From assembly GCA_001953115.1 (NCBI GenBank), contig LSSL01001750.1, forward strand, positions 1 through 45,872: 45,872 nt of DNA. The letters are read 5' to 3'. Within the stretch, counting starts at the first letter, position 1; each line of letters begins with the position of its first letter. The notes below the pieces were generated by a model. That model had not been told where the DNA came from. It saw only the letters and a program-made list of their open reading frames with translations, and ran no database searches. The position numbers and the translations under genes are program-made. Source of the stretch: Smittium mucronatum. Taxonomy: Eukaryota; Kickxellomycota; Harpellomycetes; Harpellales; Legeriomycetaceae. Below, in pieces: positions 35,991 through 45,872 of the stretch.

Positions 35991-37843
35991 TTTTTTAGTA
36001 TTGCTGAATCAACAGACCGTTAAAGCTGAAGATTATATATCAATTCTTATATAGAAATTTCAAAGAGAGCGATTTTTGAGGAATAGCCTCAATCGAATTT
36101 TGAATTTGACAGTAGCTCTAAGTAGAAATAAATAATTATTTTTTACTGCTAAAAAACAAAAGATAACAATTTTAAAGATTAATAAGCAATCCAAAATAAA
36201 CTTGAAAAAATGAAATTGGTAAAATTTAAAGAATTTAAAGGTTTAAATTGATAAATAAAGGAAACGTGCTTATTTTCGGAATTTATCGTATGCTGTGAGT
36301 AGGGTGTTCAGATATCTTTGAGCTTAGAGTATGATAAAATATCTGAAAATAGTAAAATGAGGCTGTGATATTTGAATACAGTTGAGCTTCGAAGGTTTGC
36401 TGATTTATATTCGTTTCTGAGTTTGGATACTGAAACAAGCAAACTCGTAAATCTAAAAATATATATTGTTTTTTAGTATGTGGAAAGAAACTGTTCACGT
36501 CATAAATCCTTCAGCCTAAATATTTTGAGTTGTTAGTGTAACAGCTCATATTGTTCCATTTTGGTTTATGTTTGCTGTATAATTAGCTAATAAGATTGGC
36601 TTCACCACCAATTTCTGCTGTCAACTCATTCACCAAGATACAACTAAGCGTTTTTATTGACATTTGATTCGTAGTTATTGACCCTGTTGCTATTATTTGT
36701 TGTGTCTTTGCGTATTGTTTACAGCTCCAATATCAAAACTCCACAAAGATGTCAAAGCAGATCATATAATTGGGGCTGTGAAATCGTTGTCATAAACATC
36801 ATCCAATACTTGCCAATTAATACGATTACTTATGACATTAGCCATATTAATGGCCTAATTATTGCTCTTAAATCATAAAATTAATTTCCACCACAAATTC
36901 CCGAGATAAGCATAAATACAGTGATTGAAATATTTCTGACTAAAACCTTTTTTATTGTTGTCCACATTTGATATTAACTCTTTTAACTCTTCGGGGAACG
37001 AGTCTCGAAAATGTATTTGATTATAGACCAATAAGCATATTTAAATTTTATTAAAAATTAATTATTGGGCCAGTTTTGATATTTATCGAACAGAAAGCGT
37101 TAAAACTCTAAATAGCAACATATAATGTTTTTTTGCATTGACTAGAATAAATCAGGCACGCAAATCATGTACTCAACCTATCTATCAGAACAGCTAAGTA
37201 TCTCAAGTAGCTTATTTAGCCCTTTTGATACTCGTTGTGCAAAATTAATATCTCAAATTCAATCAATGCAAAAATTGCACCAAATATTTTTATATGCTAT
37301 TGGATAAACCTAAACATAATTCAGCAGAAATTCGTCTAATTCAAAAATAGGGGAGTTTTTCACAAACTTTCACCCTAAGTTTGGAATGAAATTATCAATG
37401 TATTCATAGACTCAAATAATAATCCCTGATTGATTGGTTTATTGGGTGATAAAATTGCAACTTAGAGATCTAAAACACACAGGAAAATGTATTTGAATTT
37501 AAATGGTTATTCTACAAATAAAATTTGGCAACAATAACACCTACCCCCCTCTTCTCTACGAAAGTAAGCTTTATAGGGATATAATTCTATGATGGATGTA
37601 GCACCAACCTCACTTGGATGCTCAATAGATATGCAGGATCAGAAAAGTTATAGTAATAGTAATTGAAAAATTACCCCTTTAAATCTCCAAAAAAGATCTG
37701 TCAAACCACAAAAATATTGCAAAAAAAATAAAACAAAACCAACCCAACCCAACCCAACCCAATCAAAAATAAATAAATTATAAGCAAATAGTTATTTATC
37801 CATTTCAAGACCAGAGGAATAAAATAAACTTTATTTTTCGGTC
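35991..37843. other. Upstream region of CDC24
   Basis: About 1.85 kb with moderate AT content. It should contain the CDC24 promoter. No further gene is supported: the open frames here lack ATG starts or domain features. Confidence 0.4.
37737..37762. repeat. Short (AACCC)n tract
   Basis: Four perfect AACCC units at 37741-37760 with partial units on each side. It resembles a telomere-like word (TTGGG on the other strand) but is too short, and not the common TTAGGG. Confidence 0.8.
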
Positions 37844-38173
37844 CATATGCAGTACTCTGTTTGAGGGCCGAAACTTAGCTATTAAATATTCACCACTTCC
37901 CTAATTTGAAATCACACTGCGTAAAATAGTATATACAACTATTGGGTGACCAAAAATTGGAACTAAACTAAGAAGTTTTACATTGGCAAAATGTAGAAAT
38001 TTTACTAGTTCCATTTTTTTTATATTTATTACGGAATTTTATTGTAAGATAAAGATTTTACTAGCTCTAGTATGTTTTTTTATTTTTATTAGTTTATAGG
38101 TGAAATAAATCCATGCTTAGCAAATGGTTTGAATAGAAAAAAAGTTCTGGTCTTGAAAAGAATCTCATATACT
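37844..38173. mobile_element. MITE family M, copy M2 (longer, diverged)
   Basis: About 330 bp in the orientation of M1. It has AGCTATTAAAT and ACTTCCCTAATTTG on the left, ATTGGCAAAATG in the middle, and ATAGAAAAAAAGTTCTGGTC then TTGAAAAGAATCTC at the right end near 38145-38165. It is longer than M1, and a 22-bp segment (38031-38052) also occurs, reverse-complemented, at 22794-22815 in the inverted-repeat element. Confidence 0.7.
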
Positions 38174-40896
38174 GGGAATTTTCAACCCCTTCAAAACAGA
38201 TGATACAAAAAATACAATACATTTTCCATTCAATGTTAAAGTTTTATTAATGACGCTTTTTCGTAAAATTAATTAAAAATTTCAAAATTATAACCATATC
38301 AAGTTTCAAAATAGTGCAAATATTCTTGAAAATAAATGATAAAACCTTTTTTTGGTGAATTTAATATAAATTTTAAAAGGGCTTTTTATGAAAAATGTTA
38401 ATGGAGTTATTATTTTTGCGTTCAAAGAAAAACTTAACTCGATTTAATGCAGAAAAATACCTTTATTTCATTAAATATTAGAGTTTATCTTCTTGGTGTA
38501 TATTTAACTCTTATCGACTCTTTTTAATCCAAGATAACTATCCAATATCTTCATATAAGTTTATATAGGGAAAGACTCTATTTGGGTTGATAAAAAAAAA
38601 TCGTACATTTTTTCCCATTGATTTAGCTATTATATGCTTTGCTGCTCAAAATACTAGAAATATCCTCAAGTTTTTTCGTAACACTCCCCAAAAAATTTAA
38701 AATCTAATAGATTATATTAAGTGTCGATCTATTCAATGGTGTCTATATGTAATTTTATTGATTTCATACACGAAAATCATCTAAATTATATCTCAATTCA
38801 TTAGGTATTTGATTAAAATTATATATATAATTTGAGCTTTTTTTCTTTGAAAATCCAAATGCTAAAGGGTTGTTTTCAACTGAATAAAATAGATTGGTAA
38901 AAAAAAATATACCCTTAAATATTTTTTTCCCCCCAAAAATTCTTTGTTTTACATAGACAGCAGTGTTTTATTGTGAAATTTCGGATCCAAACTATTCGTG
39001 AAATATGTTATATTTTTCATACCAGATGTAAAAAAATCGGCTAAAAATAATACCTAGGAAATAATTTGAAAATTAAAATACTACCACTATTAAATATCTT
39101 AATATTTATCGCGCTTTTATTTATTTGTAGTAAATTTGAGTTTATAATAATAAATTTTCATTCAGTGATGAATTTCAAAATATTGAAAATAATATAAATG
39201 ATACCAAAGCTTATGAAAATCAAATCACTATGGCAAAAAAAGCTCAAGTGGGTTGTATCGGTGATAGTAATAAATAAGCCAGAACTTTATAACCGATTAT
39301 CTAAAAGTTCTGACTTTTTTTTCCATAATTAGGTATACACAAAAATTTGATGGAATGTATGATATATGCAAGAAATACATTATAAAAGCAGAAATTAGAG
39401 TAGGGAAAAACCATACTTTGCTCTAAAAAATAAGCTACTGATTTCTTTAGCTTATTCTCTAAACTTTGAAGTTTAAAAAACACGTTGGGGATTTCAACGC
39501 AACTAATCCCTTTATTTGTACAATAGTCAGCTGTATATTTTTATTATTAGATAAAATATAAAAACATGTTGAGTCATATTAAAAACTAATTTCATGTTTC
39601 CAAATCAATTTTTCTAAGAAAAAAACAAGTATTTAGCTCTTATGTCTACTGTGCAGTTTTTTCGTTAATATCAAAACTGGGTATTTTTGAGGTAATAATT
39701 GCTTTTATTCTTTAAAAATCTAAATTACTACGTCAAAAGTGAAATATCTGCCATAAATGGTGAAGTATAAGCCTTTATAAACCTTTTTTTAGAATATTTT
39801 ATACAAAATATATCTGTATCACAGATTAAGAAAAAAATATATTAAAATATTCTATAAATAAATCCGATTAAATATAAAATAAGACGTTTTAGTAATTATG
39901 GTTTGTATATAATGGAAAAAAGTGATGTTTTAATTTATATAGAATATTTAAAATATACCACAATATATATAAATATAAGTGATTAAAACATCGATTTAAA
40001 GTCCTTTAAAACTCCATGTTTTGGACACTATACTAATAGAAAATACCTCCATTAATCGAAAAATATTATATGCGAGTGAAAGAATAGTGATGGGGGATTT
40101 TTAAGAGATTAAAATATCTATTTCTTCATTTGGAGATAAATTTACTGTGCTATAGAGAAAAGTACAGCTATATTTATAGTTTTGAAAATTTTGATATAAT
40201 TCGGTCATTGATATATTGGATGATCTAAAAATATTGGGGTAATTTCAAATACATCAGATTTTTAAAAATAATCACAACAAAAGACAAAACTTATACTTTG
40301 GTTTTATATTTTGGATAATAAACTTAAGGTTTTATTTTTCATGTATTATTCGAAAATTAGACCAACTGGGATTTATTTTTAAAATGGATGATTTTTTTAA
40401 AAAACCTAAAATAAAACCATTTTAATCATCACCTTATTTTACGTAATTCTCTCCTTTTCATTAAAATGTTTATAAAAAAAATAATATCCAATGAAAAAAA
40501 AATCTGGAATACGAAATAAGTTTCATATGCTATTCATGTTATTTTTTTTTGAATTAAAAAAATAATTCGAGTACTGAAAATTTTCTTATTATTATATTGA
40601 AACCAAAAAATATTTAGAAATAATCAAGTCAATTTATATTTTTAACCAGCAGAATGAATTTTAAAGGTAAGAATAAGACTATTTATATTCCATTTTAAGT
40701 TTAAAATATCCACTTCAAATTTTTTAGATATCATATTTGATATCGTATTAAAAGGTGATTATAACAAGTAAGATGAGGCAATAAATTATACTAGATATAT
40801 TAATGCCCTTATTTACAGAAATATTAAATTTATTGATTCTTAAAAAAACAAATATTCTCAATCTGAGTCAAAAAGGAATTCGAATATAAATTTTGA
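38174..40896. other. AT-rich desert
   Basis: Mostly chance-level sequence. One stretch (39140-39276, plus) is open for about 45 codons with more mixed amino acid use (SDEFQNIENN ... AKKAQVGCIGDSNK) than its surroundings. It may be further transposon debris, but I cannot assign it. Confidence 0.45.
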
Positions 40897-42400
40897 TTCT
40901 ATCATTCAAAAATAAATGGCACTTGGTTTTTATCCAAAAGTTTTAACATGCTTCACGATTTTTTTGTGTTTGAAATTGAAATAAAATCTAGATTTTCTTC
41001 TGCAATTTCAAAAAATTTATCCGAGATGATCAAAGAAATGCCTAACAAGAGCAAAAATAGCTTTAAAGATGATATTGTTGAAATCAGAATTAAAATAGGT
41101 ATCGATTGAAATCATGATATTGTTTGGAAATCGCAAAAATAGCTAAAGGCTGCCAATTCTTTGATCCTGATAGAAGCTTTAAATTTATGAAAGCATCTAT
41201 TTCCAAATTCAAAGGTGGAAATGGGGTTGGATTTTTGGAACACACAAATTCAGGAGACAAAATAAAGTTTAAAAAAATATCCATTTCACTTTATTCTCAA
41301 ATATAAGCTCTAAAACATAGCAACTGTGTTTTTTTTGCTGATTTAACTCACTTTTTTAAAAATAAATTCTAAAATACATTCCAATGATGGCTTCCACACT
41401 AGATACAAATAATAAAGTATCTATATTGGCTCAATCAATATTCAAAGTTGATTATAGTAAAAATTTTACTTAGTTTTTTATGGATTTTAAAAAAACGGAT
41501 GCACTTAACCTACTGAATACAGTAATCTCAGATAGATGTAGGGGCTGCTAAAAGCTAAAAAAGATATTTTCGGCATTATTTTTATTTTTTCTTCTTATAT
41601 AAGGCATATTCTTATTAGTTTTCCTAATAAATTCGGAAAAAAAACTTCTAAAAAACTTTTGGCACTGGCAAAATATTTTAAAAAATTGGAATGGAACACG
41701 TGTATAGAAAAGATTATATGCTTAAAAAATGATCAAAAAATAAAGGATTGGATATAAGAATCAAATTATGGGTTATGATCAAGATTCTTTACTTTGAAAC
41801 CAAGTTTTGATTTCGTAACTTCTAATCCTATCGAATATTTTTTTTTTGCTATAAAGGAAATATGATCTTTTACTCCTTTATATATCTTGAAAATTTGGAA
41901 AATTATGTGCTCGAAAAAAGGTGATAATTGTTTAATTAAATTTACATTATTTAAATAATCAAAAATCTTAGCATTTAATTAAATATAAAAGGTATTAGTG
42001 TGGCTACATATTAAAAAAATTCAAATTTACATCCAATCTTCTAGAAAAAGATTGGAATAAACTTTTCCAGTAGTATAGCGTTGTCTGTTATAAATAAAAC
42101 TACTGATAAAAATGTCGAAGTTTCGGAAAGTGGAAACAAAGAATCTATTATTTTAAAAATTTAAAAGTAATACTTGTACATGTGGAGAGTTTTAAGAGTT
42201 TGTAATTCCATGCACTCATGAAATTTTTGCAGCGAGACTTTTGCATATAGAGACAAAATTTCTGATATCGAAATATTTAACTTTATATGAGTATATATAG
42301 ACGTACTCAGGCAAAAATAACATCATGCGGGCGGCTATTTACATAATATAAAAATACTGAAGATGATTTTTTTTGTCTTTTCATGGAAAGTGCACCTAGA
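40897..42400 (+). pseudogene. Mutator-like (MULE) transposase relic with SWIM finger
   Basis: Three-frame reading recovers a MULE transposase in order. The N-terminal region at 40897-41106 is an open 70 codons ending DDIVEIRIKIGID, followed after a stop by NHDIVWKSQK. The frame from 41124 continues FDPDRSFKF, GFLEHTNSGDKIKFKKISIS, LYSQI-stop-ALKHSNCVFFADLTHF, with the first catalytic Asp at 41340-41342. After a frame change, TLDTNNKVSILAQSIFKVDY, NFT-stop-FFMDF (Trp to TAG at 41471) and NTVISDR, second Asp at 41531-41533. Then NKFGKKTSKKLLALAKYF and TSNPIEYFFFAIKE, catalytic Glu at 41833-41835. A SWIM zinc finger C-x-C-x9-C-x-H lies at 42175-42219, with a stop inside. MULE transposases cut and paste DNA with long terminal repeats; none were identified. 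At least five stops and two or more frameshifts make this long dead. Confidence 0.85.
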
Positions 42401-44616
42401 AGAAGGCCGCTAGGAAAAAAAAATATAAATAAAATCAATTTTAACACTAAAACTTCAAATCTAATAAAAAAATAAAGTATGCTTGTAGCAAATTTAAGTA
42501 TGAGAGGCATAATTAGAAAAATTCATGTTATAAATTTAAACTTCTATTAATCTTTTAAATCTTTTATTAACTTTTCAATAAAAAGATATAAAAATTATAC
42601 TTATATGTATCTATAAAAGCTCTACGTCCAAGTTTTTAGTAGAATTAAGAAAAATTTGAATCGAAAAGGCTTCTTTATAAAAAAAACGATCTTTTCTTAA
42701 AAAGATATCAACAGAAAAATATTTTTAAATCCCTTATTTTTAATACATATAAATAGTAAGAACAAAAAAAATAAGTTCACTTCGGTTTAAAATTTAGTAA
42801 AATAAATAAATAGACTCAGGTTTTGTTTTAAAAAGAAAATTATGCATGGAAAAGAAAATTTCAGATGTGAAAACACCTTATTTCTGGTCAAAAAATTATT
42901 GTTGCTAATGGAGTTTCGGTTTAAATCGGTAAATTCCGCATATTTTTTTTATTTTGGAGAGAATCCATTATTTTTCCTCAGAAATAAGAAAAAAAAATAG
43001 AATAAATTATAAGTTAGATAGTGGAGACTCTTTTCTATTTTATTATCTTTTTTTACATATTACTCATCGCCAATTTTGATATTTCAAAACGTCAAAATGG
43101 TTAGTTCATAGTTAATACCAATAATTTTTATAATTATCAGGCGTGAAAAATCAAAAGTTTAAAAGCAACTCCAATGCAACATTTTTTCTTTTAGATTTAA
43201 ACATTATTCAAAGATTAAAACTCAATAAAAACAAATTGCTAATTTTCTAATTGAGTAATTTTTACATTTTCGATATTAAACTGCAATATTATATTTAGAG
43301 AATTCTGTATATAATATATCTTGTTATCGTGCTACATTATATTCCTATTTGTTGAAATTTCATTTTCATTTTTAATATCTTGTAAAATCATTAAAATTAT
43401 GAGATTTATTATTTAATTTAGAGGTATTATTGAGCCAAAATTTACCCTTGCTTTTTTGCTGCTGACCCATAAATGATGTAAGTGATGTAAAAAAAAACAA
43501 AAAAATTTATTGGATATCCGTGTTTTTTTACAAATAGTTTAACGAAAAGAGGAGAATTATTAAAATAGGATGACGAGAAAAATGTTTTTATTTTGAGAGT
43601 TTTTAAGCAAAGCCTCAAAAAATAAACTAAATATCTCTAAAAATTAAAGATTGGGAGAAGGGGGGAGGTGATTTCATATTAAATAAAATTTGGAAGTATA
43701 GAATTCAAGTATCAAAACTACTATTCTTCGGAGAACCAATTTTTAACTCTTTTTAATGCACTTTTAAAATTAATTTTTCGATTTTACAAGGAGAATCTTA
43801 ATATGAAGCTTTGGGAATAGCGTTGATTTAAAAATGACGATTTTTATGCAGGTATCTTTTTTTAATCTTAGTGAAATATCTATATTTTCATCCAAATCTT
43901 AAACTTGTAGTATTTTAAATGTAGTGCTGGGGTTATTTAGGAAAGGCGCTTTTACAGAAACCCAGAAAAAAAAATAGTGTTTCGAAGGAAAATGAATTAA
44001 TTGAGTTTGCGATTCCGATAACTTTTGATATAATGATTATACATAGCATTAAAAACCCAAAATAATTAGCTGGGTTGCTTGAGGTGAAAAAGTATTGGAG
44101 TAGGAGTAGATATATTAACAACATTCAGATAAATTATTAACTAGCTAAATAATCTTACTCCATAAATTTATAGATGAATCTGGGATTAGAAATTTATAAT
44201 TTGGATCCATCTTATTGAATATGGCACATTTATTTCGACTTTTAAAGTTAAGTTAACTTTAATAAATATTCTGAAAATGAATATATATATACACCTATAT
44301 ATGATTTTATAATTTCTACACAAATAATAATATCAAATTTAATATTTAAGCGTTATAACGGTGGAATATGCACACATAAAATAATCTAATTAATGATTTT
44401 TTTATTAATGTCGTATTATTAGCATGTATAAATATGCTTCTGGATTTTGCGATTGTGTATCAATTATAAAACTAAATATTACTAGAATAACTTCAAGTTT
44501 ATACTAAAAATCGGTTTTTTTACCAATATTAGTTTAGTTTAATATAAATAACCTTTTATAATCTAAAATCTAGTTACTATTTGCTGAATAGATTTGAAAA
44601 ATGTGTTATTGTTCAA
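42401..44616. other. AT-rich desert downstream of MULE relic
   Basis: No gene or motif recognised. Terminal inverted repeats of the MULE might be expected within a few hundred bases to 1 kb on either side but could not be found by eye. Confidence 0.5.
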
Positions 44617-44907
44617 TTAATTTATCTGGAAGTGATTATATTGTGCCCAGGTCGATCTAAATTTACAGAGTTTATTCTTGAGCCTATACTTGATTTTCAA
44701 AACTGAACCATCCAACTTTTCAGGTCTACCAAATTTAGCTATTATAAATGGTGGAAGCTTAAAATCTTTATAATAGACAAAGATCAGATATAAAGGATTA
44801 AAATTATTCCAATGAGCCTTAATTATAGCTGGTTTTGGTAATTTATTTAAACCTAATAACTTCATTATCTTTTCACAAACGATATTATCTTGAAAAAGCG
44901 ATATCAT
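44617..44907 (-). pseudogene. Unidentified 96-codon coding-like island
   Basis: An ATG-started open frame of 96 codons on the minus strand, with Trp, Pro, Gly, His and Cys used at normal protein levels. It includes KPAIIKAHWNNFNPLYLIFV then PPFIIAKFGRPEKLDG, and stands out against flanks that code only Lys/Asn/Ile/Phe. I do not recognise a family. The AKFGRP...VLKIKYR arrangement is vaguely like retroelement ORF1 segments, but this is speculation. No introns with plausible length join it to other exons: a GTAAGT...TTTTTTAG pair just upstream is only about 23 bp apart. It could be a transposon relic or an exon of an undetected gene. Confidence 0.35.
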
Positions 44908-45872
44908 GGTACTTTTTACTAAAAAATAAATCTAAACTTACAAGTTTTAGGAGAAATATCATAATTCTGGAATGGATATTTTTTTTTTCGTTAAAAAATG
45001 TAAATTAATCAATCACTCTAATCTTCTTCCACATCCAAATATTATAAATTTATTCAAGATATTTATATGTTTTGACAAAATTAAAAACTTTTTTTCTTGT
45101 AATTCCATGTATTTTTTTTAAACGTCTTGCCCTATTTAAAAAAGTAAATTGTTTATAAGGTTCAAAAAATGGATTTTTTTCTTTTAATATTTAAATTTTA
45201 ATTGGCTAATCTTAATTTAAAGACATTATTTTATAACAAGGAACTTTAAAGCTTGAAAAGGCCCATTTTTCATATAATATTTCTTTTAAATACACCTTTT
45301 CTAATGCAATTTCGAAAAAGGTGATACCAAATCAAAAAAAAGTGAATGCATTTTGGAAAAAGTGAAATCAAATGAAAAATTTGTAAAAATTAATTCGAAG
45401 TAAGTGAATTAAAATTGGTTATAGTGCATCCAATTAAAGAAAAAGTGAAAGTTAATACTAATTATAGCGACCAGTTACGAAAAAAGAAATTTTAATTCAT
45501 AAAAAGTGACCCCGATTTGGTGTAAATAAAAAATCGGCGTGGGTTTATAACTCGATTGTATGTTTATTTTATGAGAAGTAAAATTCATCAAATCATCTAT
45601 TACGAGAATTTAAATAGTCGTTTTTAAATACCTTTGAATTTATTAATAATATTATATTTCCCAATCAAGAATCGCATTTCTAAAAAAAAAAATTAACAAC
45701 AAGATACTCCCAAAAAAGGAACTTTTATATTTTATTTTTTTATATTTTATCATGCAAAATCTTTTCGATATTGCGAAATTTAAATTAAATTCCACTTTTA
45801 GCAAAAAAGGGGAAAGGGAAGGGAAAAAAAGTACAATATTTCGATTTATTATAATTTTCTGTGTTTTAAATT
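44908..45872. other. AT-rich right edge
   Basis: No gene recognised. Contains the AAGTGA-rich segment listed separately. Confidence 0.5.
45310..45510. repeat. Irregular AAAAAGTGA-rich segment
   Basis: AAGTGA recurs at least five times in about 170 bp (for example in AAAAAAAAGTGAATGC, GGAAAAAGTGAAATC, GAAAAAGTGAAAG, ATAAAAAGTGACCCC) with a related AAAAGGTGATACC at the start. The spacing is irregular, about 20-60 bp, so this is at most a decayed minisatellite. Confidence 0.4.

Noticed and set aside
36678..36878. Frame resembling a secreted peptide (hydrophobic start, then cysteines)
   Set aside because: It lacks an ATG start (begins at TTG) and has no supporting context.
37737..37762. Interstitial telomere
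   Set aside because: Only about four to five AACCC units and not a common telomere word; more likely a microsatellite.
44908..44985. GTAAGT...TTTTTTAG pair as an intron joining an upstream exon to the 96-codon frame
   Set aside because: The interval is about 23 bp, far below the 63-150 bp introns seen in the real genes, and the joined frame hits a stop.

Overview
The window is nuclear DNA from an AT-rich filamentous or zygomycete-type fungus. Four protein genes can be supported. Two have short GT-AG introns (63-150 bp) with TACTAA/TTACTAAC-like branch sites. One is a Cdc24-type RhoGEF with the fungal CH-DH-PH-PB1 order, and another is a complex I accessory subunit, which rules out complex-I-less yeasts. 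L1-like LINE relics and several DNA-transposon remnants would suit an early-diverging fungus (Kickxellomycotina/Harpellales or Entomophthoromycotina type), but the lineage cannot be fixed from this sequence.

Layout. 1-6.4 kb is a very AT-rich stretch without genes. 6.4-18.1 kb holds two decayed L1-like non-LTR retrotransposons, B (~6.5-11.1 kb) and A (~11.9-18.1 kb), lying head-to-tail on the minus strand. Each keeps recognisable ORF1, endonuclease and reverse transcriptase parts. Element A is broken by a 77-N gap whose two sides carry the same 1438 bp, almost certainly an unmerged contig overlap. 18.5-28.3 kb is a gene island: methionine sulfoxide reductase B (+), NDUFB3/B12 (-), and a five-exon amino acid transporter of the AAAP/AVT type (+), interspersed with two MITE families and an inverted-repeat element. 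28.3-33.2 kb is a second AT-rich desert containing a 510-N gap that looks like an unassembled retroposon with a target-site duplication and poly-A tail. 33.3-36.0 kb is the five-exon CDC24 gene (-). 36-45.9 kb is again gene-poor, but at 40.9-42.4 kb it hides a heavily mutated Mutator-like (MULE) transposase with D-D-E core motifs and a SWIM zinc finger. A 96-codon coding-like island of unknown nature lies at 44.6-44.9 kb.

The host genes are unrelated housekeeping or polarity functions (protein repair, respiration, amino acid transport, Cdc42 activation) and do not form a pathway. The rest of the window is mostly transposon debris in different stages of AT-directed decay: young-looking MITEs near genes, intermediate LINEs, and a very old MULE inside the AT desert. 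The window is best read as a compact gene compartment set in a transposon-graveyard compartment.
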